A stretch of DNA of 64,000 bases from Actinomycetospora cinnamomea (GTDB lineage: Bacteria > Actinomycetota > Actinomycetes > Mycobacteriales > Pseudonocardiaceae): the NCBI RefSeq assembly GCF_003096675.1, contig NZ_QEKW01000002.1:372001-436000 (forward strand). The letters run 5' to 3'. Below the pieces are notes generated by a model that was given only the letters and a program-made list of their open reading frames with translations, was not told where the DNA came from and ran no database searches. Position 1 is the first letter of the stretch, and each line of letters begins with the position of its first letter. Below, piece after piece: positions 45,996-54,451 of the stretch. A program made the position numbers and the translations under genes.

Positions 45996-48119
45996 TCAGC
46001 CACCGTCGTAGTCGACGGTCAGCGCCTCGCTGGTGGGACGGGCCTGGCAGGTCAGGATGCGGCCGTCGGCCACCTCGGCGTCGGTCAGGGCGTGGTGCAC
46101 CGCCATGTGCACGGTGCCCGAGCGCAGCGTCGCGACGCAGGTGCCGCACGCTCCGCCGGCGCACGAGTACGGGGCGTCGAGACCCGCGGTCAGGGCCGCG
46201 TCGAGCACGGCCTCGTCGGGCCCGCAGTCGACCTCGGTGGTGCTGCCGTCGAGCGTGACGGACACCGTCGCCGCGGTGGCGCCCTCGACCGGCCCCTCCG
46301 GCGTGCCGCTGGTGAACAGCTCGCGGTGCACCCGCTCGCCCGGTACCCCGTGGGCGTCGAGCCCGCTCACCAGCGCGTCGGTGAGCGCCTCCGGTCCGCA
46401 CAGGAACCAGCCGTCGACCTCCTCGGGCCGCGACACGTGGGACAGGACCCGGTCGACGTCGAGGCGACCGGCCTCGACGGTCTCCCAGCGCACCTGGTCG
46501 TCACGGGGGTCCTCCGGACGCTCGCCGGCCGCGACGTCGGCCCGTGAGTGCACGTGGACCAGGCGCAGGCGGCCCTCGGCCCGCGCGACGAGCATCGACA
46601 GCTCGTCGGCGAACATCGTCGAGCCGGCGTCGCGGTTGCCCACCAGCAGCGTCACCCGCGTCGCGGGCTCGGCGTCGAGCAGGTCCGCGACGATCGGCAG
46701 CACCGGCGTGATCCCGCTGCCCGCGGCCACCGCGACGACCCGCCGCCCGGACCCGAGCCCGGCGGGCGGCTCGGGCGTGAACCGGCCCGAGGGCGCGGCG
46801 ACCTCGAGGGTGTCGCCCGCGGCCAGCTCCGATCCGGCCCACGTGGAGAAGCGGCCGCCGTCGACCGTGCGCACCCCGATCCGCAGCACTCCGGACCCCG
46901 GCGCCGAACAGACCGAGTAGGTGCGGCGGACCTCTTCGCGACCGGCCCCGGCAGAGCTGTCGGCGCGGTCGAGCCAGGCGCGCACCGTGACGTGCTGCCC
47001 GGCCCGGTGGGCGAACGTCGCGGCGAGCTCGTCGGGCACGTCGAACGTGACGGCGACGCTGTCCGGGGTGAGCCGGCGGACCTCGGCCACGCGCAGCCGG
47101 TGGAAGCCGGGACGGACCTCGCCGGCGGGCAGGTCCATCCCGTCGGTGAGCCCGCGCCACGCCCGGTACTCCGCGGGCGTGAGCTCGGTGCCCCACGCCG
47201 TGGCGATCGGGACGTCGCGGGCGAGGAAGTCGTCGCGGGTGTTCTCCCAGGCGCGCACGTAGCGGTAGAAGGGGATCGTCGGGTGGATGTGGTGCACCAG
47301 GTGGTAGTTCTGGTACAGCATCACCGGCGTCATGAACCATTCGCGGCCCACGCGCACCCGCGTGGCGCGGAAGCGGTCGGTGCGCGCGGTGACGCCGAGG
47401 TCGTGGTGGGGCAGCCAGTCGAACCACCAGGCCAGCACGCCGATCCCCAGCCGCTGCGGCAGCAGGTAGATCATCAGCAGGGCGAGCCCGTGGCCCGTGA
47501 CGACGAGGGTGACGGCCAGCCCGATCACCATGGCCAGGTTCACCAGCGCACCGATCACCTCGCGGCGGGGCCGGGAGGCCATGCGCGGGCCGTAGAAGCG
47601 GAAGTACCAGCCGTCGATCGCGAGCCAGCGCAGCGGGCGCTGCCACGTCGGCCCGCCCTCGACCCACGCGTCGGGGTCGACCAGCACGTCCTCGTTCGTG
47701 TGCCGGTGGTGCTCGATGTGGATGAAGCGCACGAGCGGGAACGTCGCCCACGCCACGACGAACGGCATCGACACCCGCCCGAGGACGTCGTTGATCCACC
47801 GCAGCCGGCCCGCGGCGTGGTGGGTGGCCTCGTGCAGGACGGTGAACATCGTGAAGGTGACCAGTGCGTGCGCCGGCACCGTCGCCACCAGCCACCACCG
47901 GCTGACCCCGCCACCGAGCGCCGCCAGCGCGAGGACGGTCGCACCCACCCAGAGCGCGAACGACCCGGCCCACAGGGCGACGGTCGGCCAGGCGACGGAG
48001 GGGAGGGGGATGCCGGGATCGGGCACCCCGCGGCGGACGGCCGCGGCCTCCTCCTCGCTGAGCACCCGGCGCGACGGCGCCGACGGCTGCGGCGACTGCG
48101 ACGACTCGGTGGCGGTCAC
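45996..48119 (-). CDS. Fusion: membrane fatty-acid desaturase/hydroxylase - FAD/NAD reductase - 2Fe-2S ferredoxin
   Basis: A 707-residue three-domain protein. Residues 40-320 are a membrane di-iron desaturase/hydroxylase with His boxes H96-EATHH, H134-IEHHRH and H273-LVHHIH plus four or so helices. Residues 335-590 are a ferredoxin-NAD(P) reductase-type module: the FAD motif R399-TYS, the NAD loop GSGITP at 467, and CGPEAL at 574. Residues 615-707 are a plant-type 2Fe-2S domain with C653, C658, C661 and C691. The layout gives electron flow NAD(P)H-FAD-FeS-diiron in one chain. GTG 48119 follows GGGAGGA. Substrate unknown: a lipid, alkane or carotenoid is plausible. Confidence 0.9.
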   Translation of the reverse strand: MTATESSQSPQPSAPSRRVLSEEEAAAVRRGVPDPGIPLPSVAWPTVALWAGSFALWVGATVLALAALGGGVSRWWLVATVPAHALVTFTMFTVLHEATHHAAGRLRWINDVLGRVSMPFVVAWATFPLVRFIHIEHHRHTNEDVLVDPDAWVEGGPTWQRPLRWLAIDGWYFRFYGPRMASRPRREVIGALVNLAMVIGLAVTLVVTGHGLALLMIYLLPQRLGIGVLAWWFDWLPHHDLGVTARTDRFRATRVRVGREWFMTPVMLYQNYHLVHHIHPTIPFYRYVRAWENTRDDFLARDVPIATAWGTELTPAEYRAWRGLTDGMDLPAGEVRPGFHRLRVAEVRRLTPDSVAVTFDVPDELAATFAHRAGQHVTVRAWLDRADSSAGAGREEVRRTYSVCSAPGSGVLRIGVRTVDGGRFSTWAGSELAAGDTLEVAAPSGRFTPEPPAGLGSGRRVVAVAAGSGITPVLPIVADLLDAEPATRVTLLVGNRDAGSTMFADELSMLVARAEGRLRLVHVHSRADVAAGERPEDPRDDQVRWETVEAGRLDVDRVLSHVSRPEEVDGWFLCGPEALTDALVSGLDAHGVPGERVHRELFTSGTPEGPVEGATAATVSVTLDGSTTEVDCGPDEAVLDAALTAGLDAPYSCAGGACGTCVATLRSGTVHMAVHHALTDAEVADGRILTCQARPTSEALTVDYDGG

Positions 48120-48174
48120 GGCGTCCTCCCGCGGGTTCGTCGAGGGCTGACCCGACGGTAGGTTCCGTGCGCCG

Positions 48175-48202
48175 CTGAAACAATAGTGATTTTTTGTCTC
48201 AG
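48175..48202. promoter_or_regulatory. AT-rich inverted repeat, candidate operator/promoter of the desaturase fusion
   Basis: The core has TGAAACAA and TTGTCTCA (7 of 8 complementary) about ten bases apart and includes a run TGATTTTTTG, very AT-rich for this genome. On the minus strand TATTGT fits a -10 element about 60 bases before the fusion start. On the plus strand TAGTGAT could serve the divergent monooxygenase gene. The layout suggests a TetR- or GntR-type operator. Confidence 0.5.
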
Positions 48203-48308
48203 CACCGCTCCGCGCGGACCGTGGCGGGTGACGACCCGGGCGCGCGAGGATGACCGCCGACCGACGGGCCGTGACACGAGGCGGCCGGCGACGAGAGAGG
48301 GAGCCCCG

Positions 48309-48632
48309 TTGATCCTCATCAACGTCAAGTGGACGGTGAAGCCGGAGTACGCCGAGCAGTTCCCGTCGTTGGTGAAGGAGTTCACAGACGCGGTGCGTCA
48401 GGAGCCCGGCAACATCTTCTTCGAGTGGTCGCGGCACCTCGAGGAGGAGAACACCTACGTCCTCGTCGAGGCGTTCCAGGACGACGCGGGCGAGGCCCAC
48501 GTCCAGTCCGATCACTTCAGGAAGTTCGTCGCGCAGGCCCCCGACTGGGTGGCGACGACGCCGAAGATCATCAACGTCCAGAACGTCCCGCAGGACGGCT
48601 GGGGCGAGATGGGCGAGATCCAGCCGCGGTGA
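48309..48632 (+). CDS. Antibiotic-biosynthesis-monooxygenase (ABM) domain protein
   Basis: A 107-residue dimeric alpha/beta-barrel protein. It has LINVKWTVKPEYAEQF, GNIFFEWSRHLEEENTYVLVEAF and HVQSDHFRKFVAQAP, as in YgiN-like quinol monooxygenases. TTG 48309 is the only start that gives a family-length protein and has GGGAG five bases upstream. It is divergent from the desaturase fusion and shares its AT-rich regulatory region. Confidence 0.85.
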   Translation: MILINVKWTVKPEYAEQFPSLVKEFTDAVRQEPGNIFFEWSRHLEEENTYVLVEAFQDDAGEAHVQSDHFRKFVAQAPDWVATTPKIINVQNVPQDGWGEMGEIQPR

Positions 48633-48657
48633 CGCGACGGCCGGTACGGTCCCGCCG

Positions 48658-50124
48658 TCACACGGCGGCGGGCTCGCGGTCCGCGGTCGCGGTGTCGCGC
48701 CGCAGCAGGCGCCACGCGCCCACGGCGGTCAATGCCAGCACGACCGTTCCCACGACAGCGGCACCCTGCAGGCCGAGGACGAACGCCTCGCCCGCGTCGG
48801 CGAGCAGGGTCGCCCCGGCCTCGGCGGGCATCCCGGCGGCGTGCGCGACCGCGCCGCCCAGCGTCTCCTGGCCCGTGCGCCCGGTGAACACCGCGGCGGC
48901 GATGCTGCCGAGGACCGCCGTACCCAGCGCGCCGCCGAGCTCGTAGCCGGTCTCGGAGATCGCCGAGGCCGCGCCGGCACGATCGGCGGGTGCGGCGGCG
49001 AGGATGAGGTCGTTGGTGAGCGCCTCGGCCAGCGCGACCCCGCCACCGAGCAGGACGAAGCCGGCGACCACGCCGGCGAGGCCGCCGACGAGCGCGACGA
49101 CGAGCAGCCCCGCGGCGGCTGTCGCGAACCCGAGGCCGACCAGCGCCGGCGCACCGAGGTGCCGACCCAGCCGGGCGCCGCCGAGGGCCCCGGCGACCCC
49201 GGCCACCGACCCCGGCAGCATCCACAGAGCGGCGGTGAGCGGGCCCATGCCGAGCACGAGCTGCAGGTACTGCGGCAGCAGCAGGAGCAGTCCGACCAGC
49301 GCGAAGACCCCGAGCAGGTTCGCCGTCACCGACACCGAGAACGCGCGCCGGGCGAACAGGTCCAGGTCGAGCAGCGGGTGGGCGAGGCGGCGCTGGCGGC
49401 GCACGAAGACGGCGCCGGCGACGACCCCGAGCGCGGCGGCCAGGCCCGCGCCGCCGGTCGCGCCCTCGGTCGCGAGGGTCTTCAGTGCGTAGACCAGCGG
49501 CAGCATCGCGACCAGCGACAGGGCGGCGGAGGGCAGGTCGAAGGGGCCGGGGTGCGGATCGCGGCTCTCGGGCACCGCGACGGGACCGACCGCGAGCAGC
49601 AACGCGATCACCGGAACGTTGACGAGGAACACCGCGCCCCACCAGAAGTGCTCGAGGAGCACGCCGGCGACCACCGGGCCGGCGGCCGCACCACCGGCGA
49701 ACGCCGCGGACCACACGGCCACCGCGGTGGCCCGTCGCCGCGGCTCCGGGAACACCGTCTTGATCAGGGAGAACGTGGAGGGCAGGAGCGTCGCCCCGCC
49801 GATGCCGAGCAGTGCCCGGGCCGCGACGAGCGTCCCCGCGCTCGGCGCGACCGCCGCGAGCACCGACGCGACGCCGAAGGCGGCGGACCCCCACAGGAGC
49901 AGCCGGCGCCGCCCGATGCGGTCGCCGAGCGTGCCCATGGTGACCAGCAGCCCGGCAAGGACGAACGAGTAGGCGTCGACGATCCAGAGCTGCGCGGCGG
50001 CGCCGGGACGCAGGTCCTCGGCGAGGGCGGGCAGCGCCGTGCCCAGCACCGTCATGTCGATGCTGACGAGCAGCACGGGCAGCACCAGCACGGCGAGCGC
50101 GATCCACGGCGACCGGCGGGACAT
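48658..50124 (-). CDS. DHA2-family MFS drug exporter (EmrB/QacA, 14 TM)
   Basis: A 488-residue permease with about 14 helices. Motif D1 is VSIDMTVLGTALPALAEDL, motif A is GTLGDRIGRRRLLLWGS, and motif C is AFAGGAAAGPVVAGVLLEHFWW in helix 5, the antiporter signature. The fold matches QacA/SmvA-like exporters driven by protons. ATG 50124 has AGGAGGAG five bases upstream. A perfect 16-bp palindrome sits 20 bases before the start. It lies tail to tail with the ABM gene. Confidence 0.9.
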   Translation of the reverse strand: MSRRSPWIALAVLVLPVLLVSIDMTVLGTALPALAEDLRPGAAAQLWIVDAYSFVLAGLLVTMGTLGDRIGRRRLLLWGSAAFGVASVLAAVAPSAGTLVAARALLGIGGATLLPSTFSLIKTVFPEPRRRATAVAVWSAAFAGGAAAGPVVAGVLLEHFWWGAVFLVNVPVIALLLAVGPVAVPESRDPHPGPFDLPSAALSLVAMLPLVYALKTLATEGATGGAGLAAALGVVAGAVFVRRQRRLAHPLLDLDLFARRAFSVSVTANLLGVFALVGLLLLLPQYLQLVLGMGPLTAALWMLPGSVAGVAGALGGARLGRHLGAPALVGLGFATAAAGLLVVALVGGLAGVVAGFVLLGGGVALAEALTNDLILAAAPADRAGAASAISETGYELGGALGTAVLGSIAAAVFTGRTGQETLGGAVAHAAGMPAEAGATLLADAGEAFVLGLQGAAVVGTVVLALTAVGAWRLLRRDTATADREPAAV

Positions 50125-50143
50125 CGTCTGCTCCTCCTGAGTG

Positions 50144-50159
50144 GACCGTCCGGACGGTC
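50144..50159. promoter_or_regulatory. 16-bp perfect palindrome upstream of the exporter gene
   Basis: GACCGTCCGGACGGTC is a perfect palindrome between the exporter ribosome-binding site and its likely promoter. TetR-family repressors of QacA-like exporters often bind such sites, but no tetR gene is adjacent. Confidence 0.55.
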
Positions 50160-50386
50160 TGTCGGCCGAGCGCGGCCGGACCCGGGCTGCCGAGGTGATC
50201 GGCGCTGGACGGCGGGGTGACGGCCCCGCGCCTGACCCGCAGGGCCCGTCCGCGCCCAGCGGTCGCTCCTGCGCGCCGAGGGTCGCGGACGGGGGAGGGC
50301 GGGCGTGGCGTCCCCGCTGGTCGACGCGTCGCGTCGGTGGCCGAGGACACGTGCCGATTGTGCGCGACCTGCCGCACCCTGGACGC

Positions 50387-50707
50387 GTGGAGCAGTACGA
50401 CCGGCCCCGACCGACCGGGCCCACCGACCCCTTCACCGCCATCGTGCACGCCCTCGCGCGCCAGGACCCGCGGTTCGTCCGGCGCATGACCGCGCCCGCT
50501 CCGGGCGGGCTCGGCGTCGCCGACCTCATGATCGTCGTCGGCCTGGTCGCCACCGTGCTGCTCGGCGTCCTCCCGCTGGCACTGGGGGTCGCCTACTCGC
50601 TCGCCGCCCTGACCGTCGCGGGGGCGGCCGGGTGCCTGCTCCTGCCGGTCGGGGCACCGCTGGCCGTGCGGACGCTCCTGCGCCACCTGCGGCCGATGAT
50701 GTCCTGA
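50387..50707 (+). CDS. DUF3040-like small membrane protein
   Basis: A 106-residue protein. The N-terminus ends in LARQDPRFVRRM, which resembles the DPRF-R motif of DUF3040. It is followed by two hydrophobic helices (about 46-65 LMIVVGLVATVLLGVLPLAL and 68-92). GTG 50387 is the chosen start. It lies five bases from the convergent Crp gene. Function unknown. Confidence 0.6.
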   Translation: MEQYDRPRPTGPTDPFTAIVHALARQDPRFVRRMTAPAPGGLGVADLMIVVGLVATVLLGVLPLALGVAYSLAALTVAGAAGCLLLPVGAPLAVRTLLRHLRPMMS

Positions 50708-50711
50708 GCCG

Positions 50712-51413
50712 TCACACCGCCACGGCGTCGACCCGCCGGCGCAGCGTCGGCAGGTCACGCACCACGATGTGCCGGCCGTCCTTGACCAGGACGCCCTCGG
50801 CGACGAGGCGGGAGAGCTCGCGGCTCGTGGTCACCCGGGTGAGCCCCACCATCAGCGCGAGCTCGTCCACCGACGGCCGCACGCTCAGTCGCGCCGACGA
50901 GCCGAGCGCGCCGTGACCGTAGGCCTCGACGAGGTGCCCGAGCAGCAGGACGACCCGCTCGTGCGCGGGCAGGCCGTCGAGGAAGACGTGCAGGTGCAGC
51001 ACCCGCTGCTTGTGGGCGACGCGGCGCACGACCTCGACCAGCAGTTCCGGGTCGTCGCGGGCGGCCTCGATCAGGACGTCGCGGCCGACGGCGAGCACCT
51101 CGCAGGCGGTGAGCGCGGTGGCCGACACCGGGTTCAGTCCGCCGTCGAAGCAGACGCCCTCGCCCAGGCTGGCGCCGGGCTCGGCCCAGGAGATGACGCG
51201 CATCGTGCCGTCCGGGCGCAGCATGTGGACCCGCACCCGGCCGGAGACCAGCACGTGGAAGGACGACGACGTCTCGCCCTGGCGGTAGAGGTGCTCGCCT
51301 TCCCGCACGGTGCGCGGGACCCCGAGGGCCTCGACCCGCCGGCTGACCGCCCCCGGCTCCGCGAGCAGGAACGGGGAGACCGTCGGTGTGGGCACGACGC
51401 TGCGCGGGGCCAT
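50712..51413 (-). CDS. Crp/Fnr family transcriptional regulator
   Basis: A 233-residue regulator. The cyclic-nucleotide-binding-like domain (about 20-135) has VREGEHLYRQGETSSSFHVLVSGRVRVHM, then SWAEPGASLGEGVCFDGG. The C-terminal winged helix (about 165-225) reads PSVDELALMVGLTRVTTSRELSRLVAEGVL. The phosphate-binding cassette lacks the usual RxS of CRP (it reads GLNPVSATAL), so cAMP binding is doubtful. No FNR cysteine cluster is seen. ATG 51413 follows GAGGA. Targets unknown. Confidence 0.85.
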   Translation of the reverse strand: MAPRSVVPTPTVSPFLLAEPGAVSRRVEALGVPRTVREGEHLYRQGETSSSFHVLVSGRVRVHMLRPDGTMRVISWAEPGASLGEGVCFDGGLNPVSATALTACEVLAVGRDVLIEAARDDPELLVEVVRRVAHKQRVLHLHVFLDGLPAHERVVLLLGHLVEAYGHGALGSSARLSVRPSVDELALMVGLTRVTTSRELSRLVAEGVLVKDGRHIVVRDLPTLRRRVDAVAV

Positions 51414-51519
51414 CGGCGTCCTCGATCCGGGCCGCCGGAGGACCGGCGGGGGTGAGGGGAGGGTACGGCGCGGACGTGCGCCCGGAAAGGGAGGATCCGG
51501 GCGCCCGTCCGGCCGGTTC

Positions 51520-52842
51520 TCAGGCCGCTGCGGGCTCGGGCGAGGTGGTGATGGACGCGGCGTCGGTGTCGGGCAGGGCGAGCGTGCACAGCAGGCTCAC
51601 CAGCGACAGGCCGGCGAGCAGGATGCCGATCGCGAGGCTCGATCCGAGCGACGCCACCAGCGCCGTCGCGATGAGCGGCACGATGCCGCCGCCGAGGACG
51701 CCGGCGAGGTTGTAGGCCATGCCGGCACCGGTGTAGCGGTAGTGCGTCGGGAAGAGCTCCGGCAGCTGCGCGCCCTGCGGGCCGTAGGCGATGCCGACGA
51801 CGCCGAGCACGACGGCCAGCCCGAGCCCGAACGCCCAGGCGGTCGCGATGTCGAGGATCGGGAAGGCGATGATCCCCGCGACCACGGCCGAGGCGTTGCC
51901 GATGATGATCATCTTCCGGCGTCCGACGCGGTCGGAGAGGATCGCGCCGGCGATCGTCGTCCCGGCGAAGACGAGGCCGCCGATGATGCCCATCGCGAGC
52001 ACGGTGGTGCGCGGCAGCCCGAGGTTCTGGGTGCCGTAGCTCGTCAGGTACGTGACACCGATGTAGAAGAACGCGAACACGGCCATGGTCGAACCGGCGC
52101 CGAGCAGAACGCGGCGCGGGTGGGTGGTCAGCACCTCGGCCACCGGCATGCGCGTGCTCACGTTCTTGTCCCGGGACCGGAAGGCCGCGGTCTCGGTGAT
52201 GGCCAGCCGGACGTAGAGGCCGACCGCGACGAGCAGGACGCTCGCGATGAACGGGACCCGCCAGCCCCAGGCCACGAAGGCCTCGTTGCTCATGGTCAGC
52301 GCGGTGGTGAGGAAGGTGGCGCTGGCCAGGGCGAAGGCGAGCGACGGGCCGAGCTGGGGGAACAGCGCGTACTTGCCGCGCGCCTTCCCGGGAGAGTTCT
52401 CGGCGGTGAGCAGCGTCGCGCCGGCCCACTCGCCGCCGACCGCGAGGCCCTGCAGGATCCGCAGGACGACGAGCAGGATCGGGGCGATCACGCCGATCGT
52501 CCCCGTGGTGGGCAGCAGGCCGATGGCCAGCGTCGAGAGGCCCATGAGCAGCAGCGTCGTCACCAGCGTGCGTTTGCGCCCGAGCTTGTCGCCGAAGTGC
52601 CCGAACAGCACCGAGCCGAACGGGCGCGCGACGAACGCGACACCGAACGTCGCCAGCGCCAGTGCCGTGCCCGCGGCCGCCCCGAGCTCGGGGAAGAAGA
52701 CCTTGTTGAACACGAGGGCGGCGGCCGTGCCGTAGATGAAGAAGTCGTAGAACTCGATCACCGTGCCGGTCATGCTCGCGATCGCGATGCGGCGCATCGG
52801 TGGGGCCGCGGTGCTCGGCGTCGACGCGTCGGGGCTGCTCAA
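51520..52842 (-). CDS. MHS-family MFS metabolite:proton symporter
   Basis: A 440-residue 12-helix transporter of the metabolite:H+ symporter group (ShiA, ProP, KgtP relatives). The MHS start ASMTGTVIEFYDFFIYGTAAALVFNKVFFP is followed by FVARPFGSVLFGHFGDKLGRKRTLV (motif A), LQGLAVGGEWAGATLL and RGKYALFPQLGP. TTG 52842 is chosen because AGGAGG lies five bases before it. The substrate is an organic acid or betaine-like solute that cannot be resolved. A perfect 7-bp inverted repeat lies about 58 bases upstream. Confidence 0.9.
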   Translation of the reverse strand: MSSPDASTPSTAAPPMRRIAIASMTGTVIEFYDFFIYGTAAALVFNKVFFPELGAAAGTALALATFGVAFVARPFGSVLFGHFGDKLGRKRTLVTTLLLMGLSTLAIGLLPTTGTIGVIAPILLVVLRILQGLAVGGEWAGATLLTAENSPGKARGKYALFPQLGPSLAFALASATFLTTALTMSNEAFVAWGWRVPFIASVLLVAVGLYVRLAITETAAFRSRDKNVSTRMPVAEVLTTHPRRVLLGAGSTMAVFAFFYIGVTYLTSYGTQNLGLPRTTVLAMGIIGGLVFAGTTIAGAILSDRVGRRKMIIIGNASAVVAGIIAFPILDIATAWAFGLGLAVVLGVVGIAYGPQGAQLPELFPTHYRYTGAGMAYNLAGVLGGGIVPLIATALVASLGSSLAIGILLAGLSLVSLLCTLALPDTDAASITTSPEPAAA

Positions 52843-52899
52843 CGGGACCTCCTGAACGTTCGTACGGGCACGGCGAGTGTCCGGTCCAGGAAGCGGGCG

Positions 52900-52921
52900 G
52901 TCTGTATCACACACTACAGAC
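52900..52921. promoter_or_regulatory. Inverted repeat upstream of the MHS transporter
   Basis: GTCTGTA and TACAGAC are perfect complements separated by eight bases (TCACACAC). The AT-richer core and its position fit an operator, possibly GntR-like, over the promoter of the MHS gene. Confidence 0.5.
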
Positions 52922-53087
52922 TGATGACGCTCCACGTGCTGGGTGAGGCACGTGACCGCGGGATCACGCCGGGGCGCGGACGCCCGGCGCGGACCCCGCC
53001 GACCCGACGAGGGCGCGACGCGGCCGGCGGACCTATCGTCGGGGGCGGATGTCCGACGGGGGACACCGCCGAGCCACCGGAGCACCG

Positions 53088-53426
53088 ATGACCATCCTGG
53101 TCGCCGTCACCGACGACGCCGAGGGCGCCGCGGCGCTGAAGGGCGCACTCGCCGAGGGTCGGCGCCGCGACACCGACGTGGTGGCACTCAACCTGCGGCC
53201 CGAGCCGCTCGCCGTCCCGTCCGACGCCCGCCTCACCGTCGTCGACCGCACCTTCGGGGTCGAGGACGGCGACGCGGTCCTCGAGCGACTGGAGAAGGAC
53301 GTCGAGGTCGACCTCCTCGTCATCGGCCTGCGCCGGCGCAGCCCGGTGGGCAAGGCGTTCCTCGGCGACGTCGCGCAGCGCCTCCTGCTCGAGGCACCCG
53401 TGCCCGTGCTCGCGGTGAAGCCCTAG
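53088..53426 (+). CDS. Short universal stress protein (UspA-like)
   Basis: A 112-residue single-domain USP. ILVAVTDDAEGAAALKGAL starts the fold. The C-terminal nucleotide-loop region reads VIGLRRRSPVGKAFLGDVAQRLLLEAPVPVLAVKP, close to the G-2x-G-9x-G(S/T) pattern but without the first Gly. It is shorter than most (about 140). ATG 53088. Its TAG stop lies in a CTAG shared with the stop of the opposing CNNM gene. Confidence 0.8.
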   Translation: MTILVAVTDDAEGAAALKGALAEGRRRDTDVVALNLRPEPLAVPSDARLTVVDRTFGVEDGDAVLERLEKDVEVDLLVIGLRRRSPVGKAFLGDVAQRLLLEAPVPVLAVKP

Positions 53427-54451
53427 GAGCCCGTCCCGGCGTGGTGGATCTCGCCGACGAGTGCCGCGAGGACGTCGTCGAGCGCGACGACGCGGTCGGG
53501 ATCCGCGCCCGGGTCGGCGACGAGGGCGAGGTGGGCGCCGCTGCGGCGCATGCCGCTCAGGGCCTCGGCGAGCGTCGTGTCGGGGGACAGCGTCGCCAGC
53601 CGCCGCACGAGCCGCGCCGGCACCGGGCGGTCGCGCGGCGGCGCCGGGGGCGCGAGCAGGTCCTTGACGTGCACGTAGCCGTGCCAGCCCCGCTCGTCGC
53701 GCAGCGGTAGGCGTGAGAACCCGTGCTCGTGGGCCAGCGCCTCGAGCTCGGCCACCGTCGCGCCCGGACGGGCGGTGACGACGTCGTCCACCGCGACCGA
53801 GGCCAGCGTCGCCTCGGAGAACCCGAGCGCACCGTGCACCAGCGCCGCCTCGTCCCGGTCGAGCAGGCCGTGGGCGCGGGACTGCTCGACCAGCCCGGCG
53901 ACCTCGTCGCGGCTGAACGCGCTGGCGATCTCGTCGCGCGGCTCGACACGCATCGCCCGCAGGGTGAGGTTGGCCAGGCCGTTGAGCACCCAGAGGAACG
54001 GACGCAGCACGGTCACGACCGCCACCAGTGGCGGCGCCAGCACGAGCGCGGCGCGGTCCGGGACGGCGAGCGCGATGTTCTTCGGCACCATCTCGCCGAC
54101 CGTCACGTGCAGGTACACGACGATCATCAGGGCGATCGCGAACGCCACCGGGTGCACGGCGGCCTCGGGCAGGCCGAGCGCGGTGAACGCCGGCTCGATC
54201 GCCGCGGCCACCGCGGGCTCGCCGAGCGCGCCCAGGCCGAGCGAGCAGATCGTGATGCCCAGCTGCGCGCCGGCCATCATCAGCGAGACGTTCTCCATGG
54301 CGCGCACGGTGATCCGCGCCGCCCGCGACGTCGCCGCGCGCGGCTCGAGCGAGGCGCGGCGGGCGGAGATCAGCGCGAACTCGGCGCCGACGAAGAACGC
54401 GTTGAGCGCCAGCAGCACGATCGCCGCGGCGATCGCGGGCTCGATGCTCAT
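53423..54451 (-). CDS. CNNM/HlyC-family membrane protein, DUF21-CBS (short form)
   Basis: A 342-residue 'hemolysin family' protein. The N-terminal DUF21 membrane domain (1-180) has NAFFVGAEFALISARRASLE, SLMMAGAQLGITICSLGLGALGEPA and VTVGEMVPKNIALAVPD, the Pro-Lys-Asn site conserved in magnesium-transporting CNNM proteins. Two CBS motifs follow (about 205-335). It lacks the C-terminal CorC_HlyC domain present in its partner. The start overlaps the partner's stop (ATGA). Likely role: divalent cation (Mg or Co) efflux or sensing. Confidence 0.87.
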   Translation of the reverse strand: MSIEPAIAAAIVLLALNAFFVGAEFALISARRASLEPRAATSRAARITVRAMENVSLMMAGAQLGITICSLGLGALGEPAVAAAIEPAFTALGLPEAAVHPVAFAIALMIVVYLHVTVGEMVPKNIALAVPDRAALVLAPPLVAVVTVLRPFLWVLNGLANLTLRAMRVEPRDEIASAFSRDEVAGLVEQSRAHGLLDRDEAALVHGALGFSEATLASVAVDDVVTARPGATVAELEALAHEHGFSRLPLRDERGWHGYVHVKDLLAPPAPPRDRPVPARLVRRLATLSPDTTLAEALSGMRRSGAHLALVADPGADPDRVVALDDVLAALVGEIHHAGTGS

